Shown one piece after another: positions 17,431 to 26,724 of a DNA stretch of 64,000 nucleotides. The notes under the pieces were generated by a model. It did not search any database. It saw only the letters and a program-made list of their open reading frames with translations, and was not told the origin of the DNA. The translations under genes were made by a program, and so were the position numbers. The DNA is taken from positions 62,001 through 126,000 of the forward strand of contig NZ_JAUSVK010000001.1 of the NCBI RefSeq assembly GCF_030814655.1, given 5' to 3'. Position 1 is the first letter of the stretch, and each line of letters starts with the position of its first letter. This stretch comes from Labrys monachus (GTDB lineage: Bacteria; Pseudomonadota; Alphaproteobacteria; Rhizobiales; Labraceae).

Positions 17431-18459
17431 ATGACCATGAGCAGGATCGTCGCGGGCGGCCTCGCCGCCCTCTCCATCGCCTTGCTGGGCGCCGGCGCCG
17501 CCCGCGCCGACGGCAGCATGGTGTTCACCAGCTGGGGCGGCACCACGCAGGATGCCCAGAAGAAGGCCTGGGCCGAGCCCTTCGCCGCCGCCACCGGCAT
17601 CACCGTCAAGCAGGACGGCCCCACCGACTACGGCAAGCTCAAGGCCATGGTCGACAGCGGCAACGTCGACTGGGACGTCGTCGACGTCGAGGGCGATTTC
17701 GCCGTGGCCGCCGCCAAGGCCGGCCTGCTGGAGCCGATCGACTTCGCCGTCGTCCCGAAGGGCGATCTCGATCCGCGCTTCGTCACCGACCACTCGGTCG
17801 GCAGCTTCTATTATTCCTTCGTGCTGGGCTTCAACAAGGACGCCCTCGGCGGCAAGGAGCCCAAGAGCTGGGCCGATCTCTTCGACACCGCGGCCTTCCC
17901 GGGCAAGCGCACCTTCTACAAATGGTCGGCCCCCGGCGTGCTGGAGATCGCCCTGCTCGCCGACGGCGTGGCGCCCGACAAGCTCTATCCGCTCGATCTC
18001 GACCGCGCCTTCAAGAAGCTCGACACCATCAAGTCGGATATCGTGTGGTGGGGCGGCGGCGCCCAGTCGCAGCAATTGCTGGCCTCCGGCGAGGCGCCGA
18101 TCGGCATGTTCTGGAACGGCCGCATCTTCGCCATCCAGGCCGACAATCCCAATGTCGGCCTGTCCTGGAACCAGAACCTCACCGCGGCCGACGTGCTGGT
18201 GGTGCCGAAGGGCGCCAAGCACAAGGACATCGCCATGAAGTTCCTGGCCGAGGCCACCAGCGCCAAGGGTCAGGCCGACATGGCGTCGGCGACCAACTAC
18301 GCCCCCACCAACGTCAAGGCGGCGGCGCTGATGGATGCCAAGGCCGCGGCGACGCTGCCCGACAAGTTCACCGCCTCGCAGATCAATCTCGACATGAACT
18401 ACTGGGCCGAGCATCGCGACGAGATCGCCAAGCGCTGGTATGACTGGCAGGTGAAATAG
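17431..18459 (+). CDS. ABC transporter periplasmic substrate-binding protein (polyamine/opine type)
   Basis: A Sec signal peptide (about 1-26, cleavage after ARA) is followed by a PotD/PotF-type binding fold: MVFTSWGGTTQDAQKKAWAE at the mature N-terminus and DVVDVEGDFAVAAAKAGLLEPID in lobe 1. The 342-residue size is normal. Family members bind spermidine, putrescine, 2-aminoethylphosphonate or opines; the ligand here is presumably the cluster's substrate. AAGGGG precedes ATG 17431; an in-frame ATG at 17437 is also possible. Confidence 0.92.
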   Translation: MTMSRIVAGGLAALSIALLGAGAARADGSMVFTSWGGTTQDAQKKAWAEPFAAATGITVKQDGPTDYGKLKAMVDSGNVDWDVVDVEGDFAVAAAKAGLLEPIDFAVVPKGDLDPRFVTDHSVGSFYYSFVLGFNKDALGGKEPKSWADLFDTAAFPGKRTFYKWSAPGVLEIALLADGVAPDKLYPLDLDRAFKKLDTIKSDIVWWGGGAQSQQLLASGEAPIGMFWNGRIFAIQADNPNVGLSWNQNLTAADVLVVPKGAKHKDIAMKFLAEATSAKGQADMASATNYAPTNVKAAALMDAKAAATLPDKFTASQINLDMNYWAEHRDEIAKRWYDWQVK

Positions 18460-18566
18460 GACGGGCGGCGGTTCTGCCGGCGGTCCCGCGGGTAGGGGAT
18501 CGCCGACCGCGATTGCCCTGCCGGCGCGGAAGCGAAAACCTCCAGGCGCCAGGTCTGCGGGAAAAA

Positions 18567-18726
18567 CGCGATCTTCTTTCTCCCGTTTGGGAGCAGGTGG
18601 CGCGCAGCGCCGGATGAGGGACTGGACTTCAACCACTGAAGCGCGGTTTCGTGCTGCCTGCGTCGACGTCCAGACCCTCATCCCCCTGCCGGGACCTTCT
18701 CCCCCATGGGAGAAGGAAAATCGCGC
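18567..18726. repeat. Inverted pair of REP-like intergenic repeats
   Basis: Two divergently oriented copies of the 5421-5475 repeat face each other, running CGCGATCTTCTTTCTCCC ... CCGGATGAGGG and then ACCCTCATCC ... GAAAATCGCG. They could form a long stem in RNA. They fill the 345-bp gap between the binding-protein gene and the permeases and could attenuate readthrough, raising binding protein over membrane subunits. That role is inferred. Confidence 0.7.
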
Positions 18727-18805
18727 TTTTTTCGGCAAAGTTGGCGCTCATGGAGGGAAAGCCCGCCATGGATTTTCCTCTCCCGCCCCCATTGAGATCC
18801 CACAG

Positions 18806-19672
18806 ATGACCGCAGTCCCGACCATCGCCGATCGTAAGCCCGTCCCGCGCAGCCGGCGGACGTCGGGGCTCGGTCCGGTGGTGCCGGCGCTGGCCTTCCT
18901 CCTGCTCTTCTTCGTGGTGCCGGTGCTGGCGCTACTGCTCAGGAGCCTCCTCGAACCGCAGCCCGGCCTGCAGAATTATGCCGAGATCTTCGGCTCGACG
19001 ACCTATCTGCGCGTCTTCGCCAACACCTTCCTGGTGGCCGCCATCGTCACCGCCGTGACCCTCGTCCTCGCCTTCCCGGTGGCCTGGCTGCTCGCCATCG
19101 CGCCGCACCGCTGGTCGCGCCTGCTGTTCGCCGTCATCGTCCTGTCGATGTGGACGAACCTGCTCGCCCGCACCTATGCCTGGATGGTGCTGCTGCAGCG
19201 CACCGGCATCATCAACAAGATGCTGATGCAGCTCGGGCTGATCGCCCAGCCGCTGCCGCTGATCAACAACCTCGCGGGCGTGACCATCGGCATGACCTAT
19301 ATCATGCTGCCCTTCATGATCCTGACGCTGCACGCCACCATGCGCAGCCTCGATCCGTCCATCTTCCGGGCCGCCTCGCTGTGCGGGGCGAGCCGCTGGC
19401 AGGTCTTCGCCCGGGTGTTCCTGCCGCTGGTCGGCTCGGGCGTGGCGGCCGGCGTGCTGATGGTGTTCGTGATGTCGCTCGGCTATTTCGTCACGCCGGC
19501 GCTGCTGGGAGGCACGTCGAACATGATGCTGGCCGAGCTGATCGCCCAGCTCGTGCAATCCCTGCTGAACTGGGGCCTGGCCGGCGCCGCCGCCGTGGTG
19601 CTGCTGGTGGTGTGCCTCGGCATCTATGCCGTCCAGTACCGTTATTTCGGCTTCGGCACGGCGGGGAGGTGA
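18806..19672 (+). CDS. ABC transporter permease (PotB-like)
   Basis: The 288-residue permease has an N-terminal helix (VVPALAFLLLFFVVPVLALLL, split here as one segment near 25-45) and five further helices. The EAA-type loop reads SIFRAASLCGASRWQVFARVFLPL near 190-213. It belongs to the spermidine/putrescine PotB class and pairs with the next permease. ATG 18806 was chosen because the hydrophobic segment follows at the usual distance; an upstream extension would read through the repeat. Confidence 0.9.
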   Translation: MTAVPTIADRKPVPRSRRTSGLGPVVPALAFLLLFFVVPVLALLLRSLLEPQPGLQNYAEIFGSTTYLRVFANTFLVAAIVTAVTLVLAFPVAWLLAIAPHRWSRLLFAVIVLSMWTNLLARTYAWMVLLQRTGIINKMLMQLGLIAQPLPLINNLAGVTIGMTYIMLPFMILTLHATMRSLDPSIFRAASLCGASRWQVFARVFLPLVGSGVAAGVLMVFVMSLGYFVTPALLGGTSNMMLAELIAQLVQSLLNWGLAGAAAVVLLVVCLGIYAVQYRYFGFGTAGR

Positions 19673-19676
19673 GGCC

Positions 19677-20477
19677 ATGCTGCTCGATTTCAACCGCCTG
19701 GGCTGGATACGCTATCTGCTGATCGCCAGCGGCGTCCTCGTCGGCATCTTCCTGCTGCTGCCGATCGTGCTGATCGTCGCCCTGTCCTTCGGCTCCTCGC
19801 AATGGCTGCAATTCCCGCCGCCGGCCTGGACGCTGAAATGGTACCGCCAGCTCTTCGCCGATCCGGACTGGATCGCCTCCTTCGTCGCCAGCCTCGAGGT
19901 CGCGGTCACCGTCACCGTGCTGTCGACCCTGCTCGGCTTCATGGCCTCGATCGGCCTGACGCGCGGGCGCTTCCCTGGCCGCGGCTTCCTGCGGGCACTG
20001 TTCCTGACCCCGATGATCCTGCCGGTGGTGGTGCTGGCGGTGGCGCTCTACGCCTTGTTCCTGCGGCTGCATCTGAACGGCACCTTCGCCGGCTTCGTCA
20101 TCGCCCATCTGGTGGTGGCGCTGCCCTTCGCCGTCATCTCGATCTCGAATGCGCTGGAGCGCTTCGACACCGCCATCGAGGATGCGGCCGTGCTGTGCGG
20201 CGCCGGCAGGCTGGAAGCGATGATGCGCGTCACCGTGCCCGCCATCCATCTCGGCCTGTTCGGCGCGGCGATCTTCTCCTTCCTCGCCTCCTGGGACGAA
20301 GTGGTGGTCGCCGTCTTCATGGCGAGCCCCGATCTGCAGACCCTGCCGGTGCGGATCTTCGCGACGCTCCGGCAGGACCTTTCGCCGGTGATCGCCGCCG
20401 CTTCCGCCCTGCTCGTCGGGGCCACCGCCCTGATGATGCTGCTCGCCACCTTCCTGGGCAAGGACAAGACCTCATGA
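19677..20477 (+). CDS. ABC transporter permease (PotC-like)
   Basis: The 266-residue protein has six predicted helices and the EAA loop AIEDAAVLCGAGRLEAMMRV near 165-184, as in PotC-type permeases. GGGAGG overlapping the previous stop serves as its ribosome binding site, and the gene begins 4 nt after PotB-like. Its stop overlaps the ATPase start (ATGA). Confidence 0.91.
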   Translation: MLLDFNRLGWIRYLLIASGVLVGIFLLLPIVLIVALSFGSSQWLQFPPPAWTLKWYRQLFADPDWIASFVASLEVAVTVTVLSTLLGFMASIGLTRGRFPGRGFLRALFLTPMILPVVVLAVALYALFLRLHLNGTFAGFVIAHLVVALPFAVISISNALERFDTAIEDAAVLCGAGRLEAMMRVTVPAIHLGLFGAAIFSFLASWDEVVVAVFMASPDLQTLPVRIFATLRQDLSPVIAAASALLVGATALMMLLATFLGKDKTS

Positions 20478-21568
20478 CGACGCCCTTCCTCTCGATCCGC
20501 AGCATCACCAAGAGCTACGGCACCGCCACCGCGGTCCAGGATGTATCGCTGGACATCGCCAAGGGGGAGTTCGTCACCTTTCTCGGCCCCTCCGGCTCGG
20601 GCAAGAGCACCACGCTCTACGTCATCGCCGGCTTCCAGGAGCCCTCGGCGGGCGACGTGCTGCTGGCCGGCAGCTCGCTGCTGCCGGTGCCGTCCAACAA
20701 GCGCAATATCGGCATGGTGTTCCAGCGCTACACGCTGTTCCCGCATCTGAGCGTGGCCGGCAACGTCGCCTTTCCGCTCGCCGTGCGCCGGCGGCCGCGG
20801 GCCGAGATCGACGCGCGGGTGGCGGCGATGCTCAGGCTGGTGCGGCTGGAGCCCTATGCCGACCGCATGCCGGCCCAGCTCTCCGGCGGCCAGCAGCAGC
20901 GCGTGGCGCTGGCGCGGGCGCTCGCCTACGATCCGCCCCTCCTGCTGATGGACGAGCCGCTCTCGGCCCTCGACAAGAAATTGCGCGAGGAGATCCAGTT
21001 CGAGATCAAGCGGATCCACAACGAGATGGGCGTGACCATTCTCTACGTCACCCATGACCAGGAAGAGGCGCTGCGGCTTTCCGACCGCATCGCGCTGTTC
21101 AACCATGGCCGCATCGAGCAGATCGGCTCGGGCCGCGACCTCTACGACGCGCCCGCCACGCGCTTCGCCGCCGGCTTCATCGGGGATTCCAACTTCCTGC
21201 CGGGCAGGGTCACCCGGGTGGAGGGCGCGGAGATCGAGGCGGTGCTGCCGGACGGAACGCTCCTAAAGGGCCTGCCGGCATCCGGCCGGCGCGCCGGCGA
21301 GGCCATCGCCATCATGGTGCGGCCCGACCATCTGGCGATCGCCGGCGATGGCGAAGAGGGGCCCGGGATGGTGCTGCCCGCGACCATCGTCGACACCACC
21401 TTCCTCGGCGACGCCATTCACCTGCAGGCGAAGACCGGCTGGGGCGAAGGCGTCTCGGTGCGCATCGCCTGCAACACCCTGGCCGGCGGCCTGCCCGACC
21501 ATCCCGGCCCGATCCGATTGCGGTGGGCGGCCCGATCCTCGCGCGTCTACCCCGCCGCCGGGGGCTGA
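20474..21568 (+). CDS. ABC transporter ATP-binding protein (PotA-like)
   Basis: The 364-residue ATPase contains Walker A GPSGSGKST near 38-46, a Q-loop (VFQRYTLFPH), the signature LSGGQQQR, Walker B LLLMDEPLSALD and H-loop VTHDQ. The C-terminal 120 residues form a TOBE regulatory domain. It overlaps the upstream permease by 4 nt. It energises the importer of the catabolic cluster and is the last gene before the convergent autotransporter. Confidence 0.94.
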   Translation: MTTPFLSIRSITKSYGTATAVQDVSLDIAKGEFVTFLGPSGSGKSTTLYVIAGFQEPSAGDVLLAGSSLLPVPSNKRNIGMVFQRYTLFPHLSVAGNVAFPLAVRRRPRAEIDARVAAMLRLVRLEPYADRMPAQLSGGQQQRVALARALAYDPPLLLMDEPLSALDKKLREEIQFEIKRIHNEMGVTILYVTHDQEEALRLSDRIALFNHGRIEQIGSGRDLYDAPATRFAAGFIGDSNFLPGRVTRVEGAEIEAVLPDGTLLKGLPASGRRAGEAIAIMVRPDHLAIAGDGEEGPGMVLPATIVDTTFLGDAIHLQAKTGWGEGVSVRIACNTLAGGLPDHPGPIRLRWAARSSRVYPAAGG

Positions 21569-21617
21569 GGCACCGAGCCGCTGCCCCCCCGGACCTTGGT
21601 GGCCCCCTCCGCGCGAT

Positions 21618-24600
21618 TTAGAAGTTCACCGTGAGGGTGCCCTTCGCGCTCTGGTCGATGGTCCGGCGCCCGAACTGGCCGCCATAGCTGACGCCTAGGG
21701 TGGTGCTCGGCGTGAGGTGGACGTCGAGGCCGGCATCGACGATGGCGGCATCGCGGGTGACCGGCAGGCCGGCGACCTCGAAGGCGCTGCTGCCGCCGGA
21801 GAAGGCGAACAGCGAGGTCGGCGTGGTCTCGCCATAGGCATGGCGCCAGCCGAGCGTCGCCTTGGCGGTGACCGGCAGGCCTCCGGTCTCGAAGGTGCCG
21901 GCGAGGTGGAAGCCGAGGGTGGAGAAGGTCACCCCCTCGTTGCGGCCGGACGCGGTGAGCGCGGCGGCGCTGCCTTCCTCGGTGAAGCCGTCGACATGCT
22001 GGTTGACGTAAGCGAGGTTGGCGAAGGGCTCGAGCCCGATGCCGCCGCTGGTCAGCCGGTAGCCGAGTTCGCCGAAGGCCTGCGCCGTGGCGGCATGGTA
22101 GCTCGCCTGCGGATAGCCGGCGAAGCCGTCGAAGGCCACCGTGCGGCTGGTGTCGATGTCGTGCCAGGTATAGGCGCCGCCGAGCCGGAGGGCGAGCGCG
22201 CCCCATTGCCTGCCGCCATAGAGGCCGAGCGTATAATCGTCGCTGGTGGCCGAGGAGCCTCTGGCGTCGACGTCGACATTCGACTGGCTGTAGCCCGCCA
22301 GCAGGCCGGCGCGCCAGTCGTCGAAGATCGGCGCATCGAGGCCGGCGACGAAGCCGCCGATCGAGCGCGAGGATGAGGCGGCATTGCCGTCGGTGCCGGC
22401 ATGGCCCCAGGCGCCGAAGGCATGGCCCCAGGCGGTGAAGCGGCCGGGATTGGCCTCGCAGCCGGCGCCGGCGGTGATGCCGCCGGCATCCGGCCGGGCG
22501 GGGCTGGCGCCGAAGCCGGTGGCGCAGAAGGCGTCGCGCAGCCGGTCGAGGGCGGCCTCGCGCACGAAGCGGCTGTCCTCGATCATCTGCCCGGCGAGCG
22601 AGGCATGCACCTCGCCGGAAAGCTGGTTGAAGGCGTGCCGCGCCCCGGCGGCATCGAGCACGGCGACGGCGTTCCACACCGCGTTGGTCCCCGGCGGCAG
22701 GCTGTCGACCGCCGCGCCCGTCGCCGCCTCGTTGCGCGTCTGCGCCACCGAAGCGAAGGAGACGTCGTTGCGGGCGAGCGTCATCGTCACGCTGTCGGGG
22801 GTATAGCCGAGGATCGGATCGATGAAGGCGTAGTTGGAGCTGATCGTGTCGAAGGTGCCGGTGACGCCGCTGTCGGCCTCCAGGATGGTGTAGGTCTGCA
22901 GCGCCTGGTAGTTGCCGCCGAGGCCGAGATGCAGCACCGAGCCGCCATTGAGGGTCGCCGTGCCGGTGGCATGGATGAGGTCGCTGTCGCCGCTGGCCGG
23001 ATCGGCCTCGACGTCGTAGATCGAGCCGGCGTCGAACACGACATTGCCGTTGACGGTGAGGGTGCCGATCGAATTGCCGGGCGCGACGGTGCCGCCGCTC
23101 TCGACCACGAGGCCGCCGATCGAGCCCTTGCCGCCCAGCGCCGCGCCGTCCTGCACCGTGACGATACTGGCCAGGCTGGCGCCGGAGGAGGCATCGTCGC
23201 CGACCACCAGCTTGCCGGCCGAGACCGTGGTCGCACCCGTATAGGTGCTGACGCCGTTGAGCGTCAGCGTGCCGGTGCCGGTCTTGGTCAGGGCGGTCGC
23301 GCTCGTGCCGTCCTCGATCACGCCCGAGAAGGTGGTGGAGCTATCATCGCCGCCGGCGGTGAGGGCCGCGGCCGCGCCGCCGCTGTTGGTCACCGTGCCG
23401 GCGCCGGCCAGCGAGCCGATCGCCTGGCCGAAGCCGCCGAGATCGAGCGTCGCGCCGCCGGCGACGGTCGTCGCGCTCGCCGCGCTGAAGGCGTTGGCCG
23501 CCCCGCCCTTCAGCGTGCCGGCCGAAACCGTCGTCGCCCCCGTATAGGTGTCGGCGCCCGACAGCACCAGCGTGCCGGCGCCGCTCTTGGTCAGGCCGCC
23601 GATGCCGGTCAGGGTCTGGCTGACGGTGAAGGTGTTGCCGGCGTCGTCGATGTCGAAGCCGCCACCTCCGTCACCCCAAATGATGCTGCGGGTCGTCGAG
23701 GTGAAGCTCGTGCCGGTCACCTCCAGCGTGCCGCCGTTGAAGGTCAGCCCGCCCGAGACATCGCCGAGCGCCCCGTCGTCCGAGACGGAGAGCGTGCCCT
23801 GGTCGAGCGTCCACGGCGTGACGGCCGTGGTCGTGCCGGTCAGCGTCCAGGTGCTGTCGCCGGTCTTCTCGAACGCGCCGAAATTTTGAAACTGCGCCGC
23901 GGAATTCAGGGCTCCCACCTTCGAAACGTCGAAGCTGGCATTGTCATCGCCGCCGAGTATCAATGTGTTCGTCGTGCCGGCTTCCCCTACGACATTGCCG
24001 AGGAGCGTATAACCCGCCTCCAGCGTCAGGCTGTTGGTGCCGCCGGTGAAATCGATCGCATCGGCGCGCGTCGTGTCGTCGCCGGACATGCCGCCGGCGA
24101 TGGTGCCGCTCGTGACGATGGTGAGGTTCGTGCCCTTGATGGCCGCACCGCCGGCGCCGGCCACGGCGCCGACTCCGCCGGCCGCACCACCCTTGCCGCC
24201 CGTGATCGTGCTGGTGCTGTCATTGTTGATGATCAGCTGGTCACCCGAGATCGCGACACCGCCAGCGCCGCCATTGCCGGCTGCGACGGTGGGCGGCGGA
24301 GAGCCGGTGCTCACCCCCGCCGTACCGCCGGAGCCGTCTCCTCCCTTGCCGGCGCCGGTTCCCGCCGTTCCCTTCTTGCCGAGGTAGCCGCCATTGCCGG
24401 CGGCGCCGCCGGAGCCACCGGCTCCGCCCGTATTGCCGAGACCGGCGCTGCCTCCGATATCGCCCGTGCCGCCAGCGCCGCCGCTCCCGCCGGTGCCGCC
24501 GGCGGCGCCATTGCCGCCATCCGATCCCTGGACGAGAATAACGGTGGCGTTGCCGCCCTTTCCGCCACTGCCGCCCGCGCCGGCCGTGCCGCCCTGACCG

Positions 24601-25913
24601 CCGGCACCACCCACCGAGCCGCCGCTGCCGCCTACGCCGCCGGCTCCGCCACTGCCGCCCACACCGCCATCGCCGCCGGCGCCGTCGGTAACCGGATTGC
24701 CGTTTACCGCGATGAAGCCGCCCTTGCCGGCGGCGCCGTTGCCTCCGGACGTGCCGTTGCCACCGGCGCCGCCCGCGCCGCCGGTGTCGCCACCGGTGCC
24801 GCCGGCTCCGCCAGCCCCGCCGGAGCCGCCAGCCCCCGCATCGCCACCGGTGCCCGACGCCGACAGGACACTCAACGTGCCCGCGGCACCGCTGGCGCCG
24901 CCATTGCCACCGGCACCACCGGCGCCGCCATCGCCCAGCGCACCGCCGACGCCGCCATTGCCGCCGGCACCGCCGCTGATCGTGCCGCCACCCGTGTTGT
25001 TGATCGTCGCCTGATTGACGGTGATGCCGGTGCCGCCATTGCCGCCGACGCCGCCCACGCCCGCTGTTGCACCGGAGGCACCCCCTACGCCGCCGACGCC
25101 GCCATTGCCGGCATTGCCGCCATTGCCGCCGGAGCCGGCCACCCCGCCCGCTCCGCCCGTCCCGCCGGTGCCGCCAGTACCACCGGCACCGCCATTGCCC
25201 GCATTGCCGCCGGCTCCGCCAATACCGCCGGCTCCGCCGGAAATGCTGCCGCTGTTGTCGATCGTCAGGCCGTCCAGCACCGACGACAGGCCGTCGCCGC
25301 CATTGCCGCCCGCGGCGCCGTCGCCGCCAATGCCGCCGGCACCGCCATTGCCGCCTGCGGCACCATTGCCGCCACTGCCGCCATTGCCGCCGGTGAAGAG
25401 AAGACCACCCGTGCCGCCGCTTCCGCCGGCGCCACCGTTGCCGCCATTACCACCGGCGCCACCCGTGCCGCCATTGCCGCCATCGCCGCCGCCGCCGCCG
25501 CCCGTGCCGTCGATCGTGCCCGTGTTGCTGAAGGGCGTGGAGGGGGAGCCCGTGATCACATATCCCGTCGTGCCGTCGATGCCGGCATCGCCGGCGGTAC
25601 CATCCGTACCGTTGGCGCCATCCGTGCCCGCCACGCCGGTGCCCCCGGTGCCGCCATTCGATCCCGTTCCGAGGGGGTTGTTCTGACCCGCGGTTCCCAC
25701 GGTGCCGGCTGCGCCGTTCGTGCCGGGATTGCCATTCGTACCGTCAGCAGCAAATGCCGGGCTCGCGGCTGCCAATGCCAACGCCGCGGCCATCGCCAGG
25801 ACGGGCAGGCCGGCTTTGCGTCGGGAAACCGCTGAACGTGACCTTGCTTCCCAGGGGCCGGACATTGCGCAGGGCGCTGCCGAAATCATGAGAGAAACGC
25901 GCGAATTCTTCAT
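21618..25913 (-). CDS. Autotransporter with very long glycine-rich passenger
   Basis: I chose ATG 25913 (1431 residues) because GGGAGG sits 6 nt upstream. The N-terminus has an extended signal with a basic region and ends in ALAAASPAFA near residue 55. Residues about 58-650 are GG-X-G-X repeats rich in GGAGGNGG and GGTGG, reminiscent of PE_PGRS or collagen-like proteins. Two autotransporter-associated repeats (TYTGATTVSAGTL and TYTGATTVSAGKL) follow, then a short pertactin-like segment and a C-terminal beta-barrel of about 290 residues ending in Phe. The type Va secretion system would display the passenger on the cell surface. Its function is unknown; glycine-rich passengers suggest adhesion or biofilm roles. 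The gene is monocistronic. Confidence 0.9.
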   Translation of the reverse strand: MKNSRVSLMISAAPCAMSGPWEARSRSAVSRRKAGLPVLAMAAALALAAASPAFAADGTNGNPGTNGAAGTVGTAGQNNPLGTGSNGGTGGTGVAGTDGANGTDGTAGDAGIDGTTGYVITGSPSTPFSNTGTIDGTGGGGGGDGGNGGTGGAGGNGGNGGAGGSGGTGGLLFTGGNGGSGGNGAAGGNGGAGGIGGDGAAGGNGGDGLSSVLDGLTIDNSGSISGGAGGIGGAGGNAGNGGAGGTGGTGGTGGAGGVAGSGGNGGNAGNGGVGGVGGASGATAGVGGVGGNGGTGITVNQATINNTGGGTISGGAGGNGGVGGALGDGGAGGAGGNGGASGAAGTLSVLSASGTGGDAGAGGSGGAGGAGGTGGDTGGAGGAGGNGTSGGNGAAGKGGFIAVNGNPVTDGAGGDGGVGGSGGAGGVGGSGGSVGGAGGQGGTAGAGGSGGKGGNATVILVQGSDGGNGAAGGTGGSGGAGGTGDIGGSAGLGNTGGAGGSGGAAGNGGYLGKKGTAGTGAGKGGDGSGGTAGVSTGSPPPTVAAGNGGAGGVAISGDQLIINNDSTSTITGGKGGAAGGVGAVAGAGGAAIKGTNLTIVTSGTIAGGMSGDDTTRADAIDFTGGTNSLTLEAGYTLLGNVVGEAGTTNTLILGGDDNASFDVSKVGALNSAAQFQNFGAFEKTGDSTWTLTGTTTAVTPWTLDQGTLSVSDDGALGDVSGGLTFNGGTLEVTGTSFTSTTRSIIWGDGGGGFDIDDAGNTFTVSQTLTGIGGLTKSGAGTLVLSGADTYTGATTVSAGTLKGGAANAFSAASATTVAGGATLDLGGFGQAIGSLAGAGTVTNSGGAAAALTAGGDDSSTTFSGVIEDGTSATALTKTGTGTLTLNGVSTYTGATTVSAGKLVVGDDASSGASLASIVTVQDGAALGGKGSIGGLVVESGGTVAPGNSIGTLTVNGNVVFDAGSIYDVEADPASGDSDLIHATGTATLNGGSVLHLGLGGNYQALQTYTILEADSGVTGTFDTISSNYAFIDPILGYTPDSVTMTLARNDVSFASVAQTRNEAATGAAVDSLPPGTNAVWNAVAVLDAAGARHAFNQLSGEVHASLAGQMIEDSRFVREAALDRLRDAFCATGFGASPARPDAGGITAGAGCEANPGRFTAWGHAFGAWGHAGTDGNAASSSRSIGGFVAGLDAPIFDDWRAGLLAGYSQSNVDVDARGSSATSDDYTLGLYGGRQWGALALRLGGAYTWHDIDTSRTVAFDGFAGYPQASYHAATAQAFGELGYRLTSGGIGLEPFANLAYVNQHVDGFTEEGSAAALTASGRNEGVTFSTLGFHLAGTFETGGLPVTAKATLGWRHAYGETTPTSLFAFSGGSSAFEVAGLPVTRDAAIVDAGLDVHLTPSTTLGVSYGGQFGRRTIDQSAKGTLTVNF

Positions 25914-26724
25914 AAGACCTCCCAAACCAGAATGATATCGGCCGCTTTCTCGGCGAATACTGGCCGAAACTTCTGGACGGCACCCTTGTAAGCGTATGGG
26001 TACCTTAAGAAGCTCCCTAGCATGAACATCATTCCATCTCAAAGGCCTGAGACGCGACAAATTATCTTTTTTCCAGCAAAAAATCGGTGCGGCCGAATAT
26101 CAAGGATAGATGGATAATATAACTCCGACCAAAGGGGACGTTACAAATTTAAATCTTTGGGTTATGAGCCCGATCAATCTGAAGAAATGGAATATATTTC
26201 AGAAAAGCAATCTCATATCCAAATTCATCATAAATAAATCTATCATCAATTTAAGAAAATCAGGAGAGGGCCGTGAAAAAAGGAGGTGAATGCCGCCGAT
26301 AAATTCTTGCCGGAGGGTCCTGCCATCTTTGAACCACATTCGCCGGCCCTGGTATCATTGTAGTGGGAATGCTGCGGGCTTTCGACGGGATGCCGGGCCT
26401 TGCCGGGCCGATGCCGGCAGCGCTCTCGGCAGGGACTCTGTCCACCCGGAAACTGCTCCGTTCAGCCTTCAGGGCGATGAACGGCCGAGATCGGCTCCGG
26501 CATCCCTGCCCACCGCAAAGGAAGGGTGCCACCCGCCGTCGGGCGCTTGCCGTGCGGACGCTCCGGCGCATGCGGAGCGGGCTTACCCGGCACGGCTTGA
26601 CCGCCGGGGCATCCTGTTGCGCCTGATGTGCCACGGATGGATCGCAGGCCCGCGCTGGAGAAAAATCGCGATCTCATCGCATCGCAATTTTTCTCCAACC
26701 TATTGTTTCGACGTATTTTCCGAG
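25914..26724. other. AT-rich regulatory region upstream of the autotransporter
   Basis: No convincing gene is present in this 810-bp gap. The part from about 25930 to 26290 is strikingly AT-rich against its surroundings (for example runs such as aatttaaatctttgg and ataaataaatctatcat). It probably contains the autotransporter promoter and may bind a nucleoid silencer such as MucR or Ros-type proteins. From 26300 to 26720 the base composition returns to GC-rich without a supported reading frame. Confidence 0.55.

Noticed and set aside
24034-25686. Array-like repeats that might suggest CRISPR
   Set aside because: The repeats are in-frame Gly codon triplets of one protein without constant spacer length or unique spacers, and no cas genes are nearby.
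22401-25835. Very long open frame on the plus strand opposite the autotransporter
   Set aside because: It is an antisense shadow of the GG-repeat coding strand; its product is Ala/Gly/Arg-rich low complexity, with no domain, while the minus strand has signal, repeats and a complete beta-barrel.
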